Below are positions 26,052 to 33,658 of a stretch of 64,000 bases of DNA, piece by piece (positions within the stretch are counted from its first letter, which is position 1; each line of letters begins with the position of its first letter). Source of the stretch: Clostridiaceae bacterium Marseille-Q4145 (GTDB taxonomy: Bacteria > Bacillota > Clostridia > Lachnospirales > Lachnospiraceae); contig JAGTTP010000002.1 of NCBI GenBank assembly GCA_018223365.1, positions 823,501 to 887,500 on the forward strand, written 5' to 3'. The translations under genes and the position numbers were made by a program. Under the pieces are notes generated by a model. It did no database searches. It saw only the letters and a program-made list of their open reading frames with translations, and had not been told where the DNA came from.

Positions 26052-27275
26052 TTATACCACAGCAGGTACGGTTTCTGGCAAGTTCATTTTAGACATCTCG
26101 TTCTCCACATGAGACTTCTCTGCAATATGATTGTAGACATTCATTGTGATCTGTGCATCTGAATGGCCCATCACATACTGCATAACTTTGGGATTGACAT
26201 TGTTCTCACCCAGTCTGGTACATCCCGTATGACGAAGAGTATGCGATGAAATGGGAGGCATCAGTTCCGGCTCTCGCTTCTCTTCTTCTGCCAGTTTGCT
26301 TTCTTTCTTATTATAGGCATTGACAATATTTTTCAGAAAGCTGTTCACTCCCGCCGGCATGATTGGACGTCCATGCTTTGTATTGAAGATGAATCCACTG
26401 CGTCCACCGATCTCTACATTACTCTGCAAACCAAGCATCAAGTTCAGCTCTCTCTGTTTACGGAACGCATCATATACCATCTGTGTCATAGGAATGTCTC
26501 TGATTCCTGCATCCGTTTTGGTTTCTGAATCATGAAAACAATATCCTTCATCACCTTCATAATATACAAGCTGTCCACCTACATGGATCTCCCGATTCTT
26601 CATATCCACATCTGACCAGGTTAATCCAATGGTTTCACTCACTCTCAGGCAAGCCCCAAACATAACCTGCATCATTGGAAGATGAGGCTTATACACATTA
26701 CTCTGTTCAACAAACTTCAGAAGTTTTTCCTGCTGTTCCAATGTCAGTGCTTCTTTCTCTTTTGCCGGAGCCCCATAATCTCCAAGTGTTCCAGTTACCG
26801 GATTCTTACGGATAATCCCATCTTCCACTGCCAGTTCAAAACTGGGATTCAATAAGCCATAAAGGCCTTTGATTGTACTGTGTGCCAGTCCTTCATCTGA
26901 CAATGCGGAAAAGAACGTCCTTATGTGAGATGTCTTAAAATCCACAACACGAATGTTTCCCAAAGTATTTCGTATCCGATAGTCCCACATACGAATATAA
27001 TTCTTTTTCGTTCTTTCCTTGATATTCTTTGTTGCCATGTATCGCTCAAACAACGTATTTACGGTCAGCTTCTTGACTGAGGCGTCTGTAATAAGCAGAT
27101 CATCCATATCCTTATTGATCTTCTTTTCCATTTCTCGCAGACTCGCCAGATCAGCTGCATAAACCGAATTACGCTTTCCGGTAATTTCATCCTTGTAGCG
27201 ATACTCATAACGTCCATCCGGACGCTGGTATTCACCTGTTTTTAAATTTCTGCCTTTATTATCTTTTCTTGCCAT
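26052..27275 (-). CDS. int: tyrosine recombinase / integrase
   Basis: A 407-residue site-specific recombinase of the phage/Tn916 type. The N-terminus has an arm-binding AP2-like domain (about 10-55, YQRPDGRYEYRYKDEITGKR), then a SAM-like core-binding domain (about 70-160), then the catalytic domain with Arg in GACLRVSETIGLTW, HTLRHTGCTRLG (His-x-x-Arg), GHSDAQITM (His) and the nucleophile Tyr in NVYNHI. All expected catalytic residues are present, so it should be active. It lies about 165 nt from the left attachment site, and the excisionase is 230 nt upstream, the usual xis-int order. Confidence 0.95.
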   Translation of the reverse strand: MARKDNKGRNLKTGEYQRPDGRYEYRYKDEITGKRNSVYAADLASLREMEKKINKDMDDLLITDASVKKLTVNTLFERYMATKNIKERTKKNYIRMWDYRIRNTLGNIRVVDFKTSHIRTFFSALSDEGLAHSTIKGLYGLLNPSFELAVEDGIIRKNPVTGTLGDYGAPAKEKEALTLEQQEKLLKFVEQSNVYKPHLPMMQVMFGACLRVSETIGLTWSDVDMKNREIHVGGQLVYYEGDEGYCFHDSETKTDAGIRDIPMTQMVYDAFRKQRELNLMLGLQSNVEIGGRSGFIFNTKHGRPIMPAGVNSFLKNIVNAYNKKESKLAEEEKREPELMPPISSHTLRHTGCTRLGENNVNPKVMQYVMGHSDAQITMNVYNHIAEKSHVENEMSKMNLPETVPAVV

Positions 27276-27505
27276 ATCATCATTCCTTTCACTTCATTTT
27301 TCGTTATTCGGAATGATTTTTGTCCTGTCGGTATCAGTCATTTACTGTCTGATATCTGCTCACAGATTAACATAATATTTTATGATTTCCAAGGGTAAAT
27401 TCCTGCAAAATGCTAATTTTTATTTGCCTGTTTTACAGGAATATTTTCCCTTTTTTACTTTTCATTCCGAAGGAAAGTTGTTGTATTTTATCTTCTCATC
27501 TTTCA

Positions 27506-27700
27506 TTACACTGCCATTGCATCAAGATATTTTTTTATCTTATCCACGTTATAAAGAACACGTCTTCCAATAATCACTCTTGCTTCTGCATAATCTGCAA
27601 TTTTCTTTGCAGTTACTTCTCCGCAGGATAACATTGCCATTAATCCTTCAATATCTACCGTCAGACGGTTCTCAGCCTTATACTCTGTTGTTTTTCTCAT
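27506..27700 (-). CDS. xis: excisionase / DUF6462-like small DNA-binding protein
   Basis: A 64-residue protein with a MerR-like helical fold: LTVDIEGLMAMLSCGEVTAK, then RVIIGRRVLYNVDKIKKYLD. Such proteins beside Tn916-type integrases bend DNA and turn integration toward excision. The ATG at 27700 overlaps the stop of the small ORF upstream (ATGA), and a GGAGG lies about 10 nt before it. It is 230 nt upstream of int on the same strand. Confidence 0.85.
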   Translation of the reverse strand: MRKTTEYKAENRLTVDIEGLMAMLSCGEVTAKKIADYAEARVIIGRRVLYNVDKIKKYLDAMAV

Positions 27701-27837
27701 GATGCACATACCTCCTTTCCTTCGTATTCTTCTGCATCACCTCCCAGACAGCGGTTATGCCCGTTGTCAGTACACTCTACTTTTTGTTTAGACTTCTTAC
27801 GATGATTTTCCATTCCGTTCGGCGTGTTGGCTTCCAT
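27697..27837 (-). CDS. small ORF translationally coupled to the excisionase gene
   Basis: A 46-residue hydrophilic, Lys-rich and Cys-containing ORF beginning MEANTPNGMENHRKKSKQ. AGGTG lies 5 nt upstream of the ATG at 27837. The stop overlaps the xis start by 4 nt (ATGA), suggesting coupling. No family is recognised. Four Cys and two His residues could bind metal, but no clear motif is seen. It may serve mainly as a leader for xis translation. Confidence 0.55.
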   Translation of the reverse strand: MEANTPNGMENHRKKSKQKVECTDNGHNRCLGGDAEEYEGKEVCAS

Positions 27838-28230
27838 TCATACACCTGCTGTCAATGTTACAATCAACCTCTATCAGAATTATTCTGAATGTCAGCAGCT
27901 TCTTTCCAAACATACCGACCGTTTCCGGAGTATCTTCAACGCTCCCCATAAAAAGCTATGGATCTTGGCATCTGTGTTAGCTACATTTTCTATAAAGGAA
28001 AATATGGTGTACAGCTCATTCAATTTTCAAGGTACAAGAAGGATTTTAAATATCCCCTCATCTATACAGCCCTGCGAGGGTAAAATGTTATTCGATTTTT
28101 GGAATTTTAAAAAATCCTTTCACTAATAAAGCCTGACAGAAGCGATTTACCAACCTGCTTTTGCGATAATTCACAAAATATTTACATTTCAGCTTTTACT
28201 TTCGCTTTAATGCGAACTTTACTGTTCTGT
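27838..28230 (-). other. long untranslated leader of the xis-int transcript
   Basis: About 390 nt between the promoter at 28232-28260 and the first coupled ORF hold no convincing gene on either strand. The minus strand has several short hairpins but no terminator that I can support. An ORF on the plus strand (27824-28126) has no ribosome-binding site and no recognisable domain. A structured regulatory RNA is possible but not shown. Confidence 0.4.
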
Positions 28231-28284
28231 TATTATAGTTCGCTTTAATGTTAATGTCAAACATTTTATTCGCTTAGTTGCGAA
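28201..28284. promoter_or_regulatory. three operator repeats for the element regulator
   Basis: TTCGC-N6-GCGAA palindromes at 28201-28216 and 28269-28284, and a left-half copy with the same spacer (TTCGCTTTAATGTTAA) at 28239-28254. They are spaced 38 and 30 bases apart and straddle the leftward promoter. They are the likely binding sites of the XRE protein encoded next to them. Confidence 0.7.
28232..28260 (-). promoter_or_regulatory. leftward promoter for xis-int
   Basis: On the minus strand a perfect TTGACA (28255-28260), 17 bases and a perfect TATAAT (28232-28237). The middle operator fills the spacer exactly, so a bound repressor should block it. Confidence 0.8.
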
Positions 28285-28292
28285 TGTTTCTG

Positions 28293-28321
28293 TTTACATT
28301 CTGAGATTTTGATAGTAAAAT
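28293..28321 (+). promoter_or_regulatory. rightward promoter for the XRE regulator
   Basis: TTTACA (28293-28298), 17 bases, TAAAAT (28316-28321), about 30 nt upstream of the XRE start. It is weaker than the divergent promoter, and operator 3 lies just upstream of its -35. Confidence 0.55.
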
Positions 28322-28353
28322 GGAATTATCAAATAGAAAGCAGGAAATCTGAT

Positions 28354-28914
28354 ATGACAATTGGTGATAAAATAAAAAAAATCCGGACATTCCGGAATAT
28401 GACACAGGCAGAACTCGGTGCAGCTCTTGGCTGGGGCGATAAAGGTGCAAACCGCCTTGCCCAATATGAAACTAATTACCGGGTTCCCCGTAAAGATCTG
28501 GTTACTGAAATGGCTAAGATTTTGGATGTGAATCCACTGACACTGCATGAGCCAACTACGATGAATGCTTCTGAACTGATGGAAATCCTGTTCTGGATTG
28601 ACGAATTTAATCCTGGCATGATTAATCTCTTTCAATTAGAGACTTATCCAAGCGAAAAATCAAATTCCAGTGGCGATACCGCTATCCGCTACCATGATTC
28701 TGATAGTTGGCCTGCTCATCCGCCTATTGGTATGTGGTTTAATTATGGGATTCTCAATGATTTTCTAAAAGAATGGACACTTAGAAAAGAAGAACTGACA
28801 TCTGGTGCGATTACCAGAGATGAATATTTTGAATGGAAAATCAACTGGCCACAGACCTGTGATGATTGTGGTAAACGGGAACCGTCGAAACAGTGGCGGA
28901 AATCAAGCGAGTAG
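28354..28914 (+). CDS. XRE-family element regulator with C-terminal extension
   Basis: A 186-residue protein. The N-terminal HTH (about 1-65: MTIGDKIKKIRTFRNMTQ, then AELGAALGWGDKGANRLAQY) is followed by about 120 residues without a recognised domain. These include a Trp/Pro-rich middle (SDSWPAHPPIGMWFNYG) and a C-terminal CDDCGKRE. This layout recurs in regulators of Clostridia mobile elements. The start at 28354 has AGGAA 8 nt upstream. It is divergent from xis-int across three operators, so it probably maintains the integrated state. Confidence 0.85.
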   Translation: MTIGDKIKKIRTFRNMTQAELGAALGWGDKGANRLAQYETNYRVPRKDLVTEMAKILDVNPLTLHEPTTMNASELMEILFWIDEFNPGMINLFQLETYPSEKSNSSGDTAIRYHDSDSWPAHPPIGMWFNYGILNDFLKEWTLRKEELTSGAITRDEYFEWKINWPQTCDDCGKREPSKQWRKSSE

Positions 28915-28920
28915 AGCTTA

Positions 28921-28944
28921 GTGAAACTTAGCAAAACTTAAATT
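28921..28944 (+). repeat. 24-nt direct repeat, copy 1
   Basis: GTGAAACTTAGC followed by AAAACTTAAATT. Copy 2 at 29060-29083 differs at one position. The two copies bracket the terminator between the XRE gene and the methylase module, and copy 2 overlaps the stop codon of the chimeric methylase gene. Confidence 0.75.
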
Positions 28945-28972
28945 TATTATATTTTTTTCTTTTTACTCAAGG

Positions 28973-29019
28973 AAAAGGCACTGAAAAACCGATAATCCAT
29001 TGTTTTCAGTGCCTTTTTT
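28973..29019. terminator. bidirectional intrinsic terminator between XRE and methylase genes
   Basis: AAAAGGCACTGAAAA and TTTTCAGTGCCTTTTTT are inverted copies with T runs on both strands. It serves the two convergent genes. Confidence 0.85.
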
Positions 29020-29059
29020 GCATATTTTTCTATTAAGATTCTCTCACATGCTTATATAG

Positions 29060-29083
29060 GTGAAACTTAGCGAAACTTAAATT
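29060..29083 (+). repeat. 24-nt direct repeat, copy 2
   Basis: The same sequence as 28921-28944 except one base (G for A at position 13). It ends on the stop codon of the HsdM/AAA_4 chimera. Confidence 0.75.
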
Positions 29084-30731
29084 ATGCCCAATATGGAATG
29101 TACTTTTTATATCTTGGTGCTGTATCCGGGTCCATTACTTTAATATATCCACCTTCGACAGCACTGGTAAGAAGTCTTGATGCCTTGGCCTTCTCTTTTT
29201 CTCCCAGACCAAATATTTTTCGAATATCTGAATTAGAAATACCTTCAAAATTGACATATGCTAGACACGCCTGCATATAGCAAGTCCGCATCCGATCTTC
29301 TTTGGTAGTTAATTCAAATGGTACTTTTGCAAACAATATTGCTTTTGTGAATTGATTATTCTGATTTTCAATTCTCGGAGCAAGCAGCTCATTTTTACCG
29401 GTTGCTTCAACAATCTTATCATAACCACTGCCACGCTCCTCACAAATACCACATTTGTGCATAAATCCGGCAATGTTTTCATTTCTGGATACTGGCACCG
29501 AATCTACAATTCTTTCGATTGCCACCAATGGTGCTCCGGCATTTGAAAACTCGATTCGATTTTTAAACACCTCCACCATTGGATTCGTTCCCCTTTGCTG
29601 AAGATCCTGATGTATCATAGCATTTGCCAGCAACTCACGGATAGCGATTTCTGGAAAACTGACAACAGATTTTCTCGTAGCTTCCACAATGACTTCTTCT
29701 TGCGGAATAAGCTTTGAAAGACCATTTAATACAAACAACTGCTGACCATCTGATATTTTCGGAAGTCCCGGTGCAAATCTTCCCAGATCACCTTTCTTTG
29801 CTTCTGCTTCCACTGCTGCCTTTTCTCTTTTCCAGTCGATTCCAAAAGGCGGATTGGAAATGATATACTGGAACTGATAGCCACTAAACTGATCTTCTGA
29901 CAAAGTATCACCGAACCTCATATTATTCGGATCACCACCCCGAATCATCATATCTGCTTTTGCAATCGCAAAAGTGGACGGATTGAACTCCTGACCAAAA
30001 CAGGTAACGCCAATCTCTGTATTTAATTCCTGAATTCTTTCTTCCATACAGCTAAGCATCTGAGAGGTTCCCATTGCCATATCATACACAGTTACATTTC
30101 CCGCCTTACTCAGATCCGCATCGGATAAAAGCAAGTCTGTCATCAAATAAATGATATCTCTACTGGTAAAATGTGCTCCTGCTTCTTCACCGAAAGACTC
30201 TGAAAATCGCTTTACCAGATCCTCAAAAATATAACCACAATCTACAGCACTGATTTTATCCGGTCCCAGGTAACCTTTCTGGGAATTGAATTCTTTGATA
30301 ACCAGATATAATGTATTGCTTTCTACCATTCTGCGGATAATGTTGTCAAAATCAAACTTCGATAACACATCCTGGACATTTGCAGAAAATCCATTTAAAT
30401 AATCTCTAAAATTTGCTTCGATATTTTCCGGATCAGCAAGCAATGAATCAAATGTATATTTGCTGATATTATAAAACTGATACTGAGAGGCTGTTGTCAA
30501 AAATCCATCAATAACTGCAAATTTCTTTACTTCCTCATACTTTTCAAGTACTGCTTTATGCGTCGACAATAGGCAGTCATGAAATCTTTTTACTACTGTC
30601 ATTGGTAAGATTATCAAACCATATTCATGCGGTTTGAATGGTCCTCTAAGCATATCTGCTACATTCCAGATCATCGTCGCTTTTTCTGCTATATTGGTTC
30701 CAACTACATCAAATTTATTATTCTCGTTCAT
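29082..30731 (-). CDS. chimeric protein: HsdM-type N6-methylase N-terminus joined to an AAA_4/HATPase_c_4 C-terminus
   Basis: A 549-residue protein in two unrelated parts. Residues 1 to about 333 follow type I methyltransferase HsdM: an N-terminal helical domain (MIWNVADMLRGPFKPHEYGLI), AGAHFTSRDIIYLM, a motif I equivalent that is degenerate (VYDMAMGTSQM instead of DPxxGxG), and motif IV NPPF at 293-296. From about 345 on it matches the C-terminal part of divergent AAA_4/AlbA_2 proteins, with FPEIAIRELLANAMIHQD, VEVFKNRIEFSNAG, GICEERGSGYDKI and a terminal YIPYWA. The methylase C-terminal half and the AlbA_2 DNA-binding N-terminus are both missing. It starts directly after the stop of the upstream methylase gene (TAAATG), so it is coupled. 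Methylation by this protein alone is doubtful. Confidence 0.85.
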   Translation of the reverse strand: MNENNKFDVVGTNIAEKATMIWNVADMLRGPFKPHEYGLIILPMTVVKRFHDCLLSTHKAVLEKYEEVKKFAVIDGFLTTASQYQFYNISKYTFDSLLADPENIEANFRDYLNGFSANVQDVLSKFDFDNIIRRMVESNTLYLVIKEFNSQKGYLGPDKISAVDCGYIFEDLVKRFSESFGEEAGAHFTSRDIIYLMTDLLLSDADLSKAGNVTVYDMAMGTSQMLSCMEERIQELNTEIGVTCFGQEFNPSTFAIAKADMMIRGGDPNNMRFGDTLSEDQFSGYQFQYIISNPPFGIDWKREKAAVEAEAKKGDLGRFAPGLPKISDGQQLFVLNGLSKLIPQEEVIVEATRKSVVSFPEIAIRELLANAMIHQDLQQRGTNPMVEVFKNRIEFSNAGAPLVAIERIVDSVPVSRNENIAGFMHKCGICEERGSGYDKIVEATGKNELLAPRIENQNNQFTKAILFAKVPFELTTKEDRMRTCYMQACLAYVNFEGISNSDIRKIFGLGEKEKAKASRLLTSAVEGGYIKVMDPDTAPRYKKYIPYWA

Positions 30732-32453
30732 TTATTTTTCCTCCGTATAAATATGTTCCAGTTCTTCTGTTGCCTTTTCCAGTTTGTATTTTAATTCTTT
30801 AATCTCACTTAGCTTCGCATAATATTGATCTGCAATTTTTTTCTGACTTTCTAAATCCGGCAACGGAATTATCACCTTTTTTAATCCTTCCACCGGTAGA
30901 TTTAACAAGGTAGCACCTACTGCGACTCTGGATAAAGCCGCCTTCCCATTTTCGCTTTCCAGATACGCTTTTAAGAAATAAGGATTTATCTTATCTTCAT
31001 CCAGTTCAATAACATAGAGATTTCCATTTGCCAAAATCTTATTGCCTTCTTGTACAGACGCAATCGCCATTTTCACCGGCGATGCATTTTTGGAAATTAC
31101 CAGACTTCCATTTTTTATACAATATTTTTCATATTTAGAGTCTATTCCCTTTAAATATGGAAGTTCGTCACTAATGATTCCATCCTGTAAATTTGCCAAC
31201 ATCAAGTACTGCATGTTCGTCGGTTTATCTGATACAATTTCATCTAAAACAGATGCTTTAATTTGTGCTCCTCTTGTTATATTCTTTATTACAGTTTCAA
31301 AAAGCACACCATTTTTTACAACTGTTTCTTGTTGAAGATATCTTGAAGGATTAAGAACATATTCATTTTCCGCCACCTCTTCAATAGAAACCAGTCTTGA
31401 ATTTTTGTCATCGGTATTCAACAATTCAACAATCTCAGAAATATTTTCATCACTAAGAATGTTCTGTCTCCGTCCGACCGATACCATTTCTGTTGCATCT
31501 ATCATTCTTATATTTTTATTATTTCTGCTTAGCACCAGTAATGAACATGCAATTCCTGTATTTAAATATAAATTTTGCGGAAGAGCAATCACTGCTTCCA
31601 CAAATCCTTGTTTTATAAATTTTTCACGAATGATTGTATTATTTCCACCATTCCAAGTAACTCCATTACTTACCGAAATAACAGCCTTACCATTTTTATT
31701 AAGGTGATTCATGACATTTATAATAAATATCCAGTCTCCTGCTGCCACCTTCTGTACTTCTGGTATCTCATCATATATTGCTTGTAATGCTTCGTTACTT
31801 CCAATGCTGTCTTTTGCTTTTATTCCCCATGGATAATCACAGAATATTTTATCAAACATCAAATTATCCTTTATATTTAAAACTGATTTTTGCTCAATTT
31901 TTACCCGATCAGATATCAATTCTGTACGGATTGCTGACACTTCTTTTACATCTCGCACAATCTCTGTACCATAAAATTGTGATTCTGGACTCTTTTCTAT
32001 GGCACTCACAAGAAACGAACCAATTCCGCTGCAAAAATCTGCCACCTTATCATTTGAAATCTGAAGAATCTCATTTGCCAGCTTTATGACACTCTGCGGT
32101 GTTTCACATTCTCCCATGAAACGATTTCCCTGTAATTGCCACCATAAAACAGTCGCTAAAAGTGCAGCTTCTGAATATTCTTCTGAAATTTCTATTGCAA
32201 CATTCCATAAATTTCCAATATTTTCTTTTATGAAACTGACTCTTTCTGGTGAAAAAGTCAGCTCCACATATTCTTTTAACTGGTTTATATCTGTTATCTT
32301 ATTTTTTAAGGATACATAGGCCACATATGCTAAACAAAACCCACCGTACATAGAAGCATTTCCAAATTCTCTTATCCTGTTTGAAATATTCCAGCTAATC
32401 TCTTCAACTTTTGAGATTTCTTTTGCTTTTAGCTCTTTAACCGAAGTCTTCAA
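30732..32453 (-). CDS. N-6 DNA methylase fused to a type I specificity (S) domain
   Basis: A 573-residue protein. The first 110 residues are helical, then MGECETPQSVIKLANEIL and motif I VADFCSGIGSFLV (about 137-149) mark the Rossmann methylase core. The motif IV position reads CDYPWG rather than NPPF/Y. From about 380 to the end it looks like one target-recognition half of an HsdS subunit, ending in a coiled coil (IPLPDLESQKKIADQYYAKL, then a Lys/Glu-rich helix). A TTG at 32453 is preferred because AGGAGG lies 8 nt upstream; the GTG two codons earlier would be too close. No HsdR nuclease is in the window. Role: DNA modification is inferred; the active-site change makes activity uncertain. Confidence 0.82.
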   Translation of the reverse strand: MKTSVKELKAKEISKVEEISWNISNRIREFGNASMYGGFCLAYVAYVSLKNKITDINQLKEYVELTFSPERVSFIKENIGNLWNVAIEISEEYSEAALLATVLWWQLQGNRFMGECETPQSVIKLANEILQISNDKVADFCSGIGSFLVSAIEKSPESQFYGTEIVRDVKEVSAIRTELISDRVKIEQKSVLNIKDNLMFDKIFCDYPWGIKAKDSIGSNEALQAIYDEIPEVQKVAAGDWIFIINVMNHLNKNGKAVISVSNGVTWNGGNNTIIREKFIKQGFVEAVIALPQNLYLNTGIACSLLVLSRNNKNIRMIDATEMVSVGRRQNILSDENISEIVELLNTDDKNSRLVSIEEVAENEYVLNPSRYLQQETVVKNGVLFETVIKNITRGAQIKASVLDEIVSDKPTNMQYLMLANLQDGIISDELPYLKGIDSKYEKYCIKNGSLVISKNASPVKMAIASVQEGNKILANGNLYVIELDEDKINPYFLKAYLESENGKAALSRVAVGATLLNLPVEGLKKVIIPLPDLESQKKIADQYYAKLSEIKELKYKLEKATEELEHIYTEEK

Positions 32454-32498
32454 TGCCACTTCCTCCTTTGGTTATTCACAATCAATTTCCATATTTTT

Positions 32499-32531
32499 AC
32501 TATAGCACCCACATTATTGATTGTCAATAAT
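32499..32531 (-). promoter_or_regulatory. promoter of the methylase module with a perfect palindromic operator
   Basis: On the minus strand TTGACA (32522-32527), 17 bases, TATAGT (32499-32504). The 8-3-8 palindrome ATTATTGA-TTG-TCAATAAT (32513-32531) covers the -35, so a dimeric repressor or the methylase itself could control the module. Confidence 0.75.
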
Positions 32532-32563
32532 CAAATTTGGTTTTTGATAACCATTGTTGATTT

Positions 32564-33658
32564 TTAATATATTTCATTAGCTCTACGATAATAAATCCTT
32601 ATTTCTATGACAGCGATATTTATTATTCCAAATAATACCACAAGATTTATTGGCATACATCTTCTCAACACATCGCTTGATACAATAATCATCTCTAAAC
32701 TGACCACCATAAACCGTATGGAATATTTATCCCACACTCTTCGATACTGTTCTATTTTCTTCAGAACAAACATTTCACCGGCAATTACTGCTCCGACAAT
32801 GATAATAATTGCCATAACTCGCAAACACCACGACCATTCTGTTGAAAAATATTCCTTCTCACCCCAAATATTTAATTCTGATGGACGAATTACCCATTCT
32901 ACATACCTACACCAAACTCTTACCGGAACTTTTATACAAGCAATTAAATCATTCTGAACTACTGTGCTTTTTATCATCTCAAATACTAAAAAAATAATAT
33001 ATGCCATCTGCCAGAAACTTGTTTTTTCTTTCATTTCTTGTTTCAGACTTTTTATTTTCTGATCCGCCTTTTCTTTCATCGTTTCTGCATTCTCTTGTAA
33101 TTTGTTATATTGACATTGTATTGTCCTTACCTTCTTTTCAGCTTCTTCCTGTTTCTGCTGTGCCTGTTCCACCGCTTCCACAGATGATTGGTTCACTTGT
33201 ATCTGTAATTTAGAGTTCCGGTCCCGAACGTCTTTTATTTCTTCTTCGAGCCGCTCTTGCTCGCTCCTGCTCATCAATCCGTTTCTGTTCCTCAAGTCGT
33301 CGTTGCTCTGCTGAAGCGATTGATTCAGCTTCTGCGTTTCGGACAGTTCGGTTGTCAAACGCTGAATTTCTACGGTTGATTTCCGAACTTCTTCTCGCAA
33401 TCTCTGCCTGTCGGATAAGATCGTCTGTTTCTCTTCTTCCAGTGTCTGTATCTGCTTTTTCTGTGTTCGCATGAACTCTTTCGCTTTCTCGAAACTCTGT
33501 ACGAGAATATCCCTCTCCGCTTTGAGCTTGATTGGTGATTCCTCTGGTGTCTGCAATGGCTGCGTCAAGCTCTCTGTAATAGTTTCTGAGTTCTTCGTCT
33601 GATCTGCTGTCTCTGTCGGCTGCAACTTTGGATTTTTCCCTATTTCCATTAAATTCAT
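32564..33658 (-). CDS. coiled-coil membrane protein (DUF6040-like), overlapping the relaxase gene
   Basis: A 364-residue protein. Residues about 45-210 are a long, highly charged coiled coil rich in Lys, Glu and Gln. Three or four hydrophobic segments follow (FWQMAYIIFLVFEMI, VMAIIIIVGAVIAGEMFVL, FMVVSLEMIIVSS, LVVLFGIINIAVIEI). It resembles the DUF6040 proteins found beside MobA relaxases in Firmicutes elements; this assignment is from memory of the family and moderate. The first 449 nt lie inside mobA in another frame. AAGGAGG 9-10 nt upstream of the ATG at 33658 supports real translation. Role unknown; a membrane-tethered helper of mobilization is possible. Confidence 0.7.
   Translation of the reverse strand: MNLMEIGKNPKLQPTETADQTKNSETITESLTQPLQTPEESPIKLKAERDILVQSFEKAKEFMRTQKKQIQTLEEEKQTILSDRQRLREEVRKSTVEIQRLTTELSETQKLNQSLQQSNDDLRNRNGLMSRSEQERLEEEIKDVRDRNSKLQIQVNQSSVEAVEQAQQKQEEAEKKVRTIQCQYNKLQENAETMKEKADQKIKSLKQEMKEKTSFWQMAYIIFLVFEMIKSTVVQNDLIACIKVPVRVWCRYVEWVIRPSELNIWGEKEYFSTEWSWCLRVMAIIIIVGAVIAGEMFVLKKIEQYRRVWDKYSIRFMVVSLEMIIVSSDVLRRCMPINLVVLFGIINIAVIEIRIYYRRANEIY

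Noticed and set aside
27824..28126. A 100-codon plus-strand ORF in the xis leader
   Set aside because: No ribosome-binding site or recognisable domain; it lies opposite the leader of a strong promoter.
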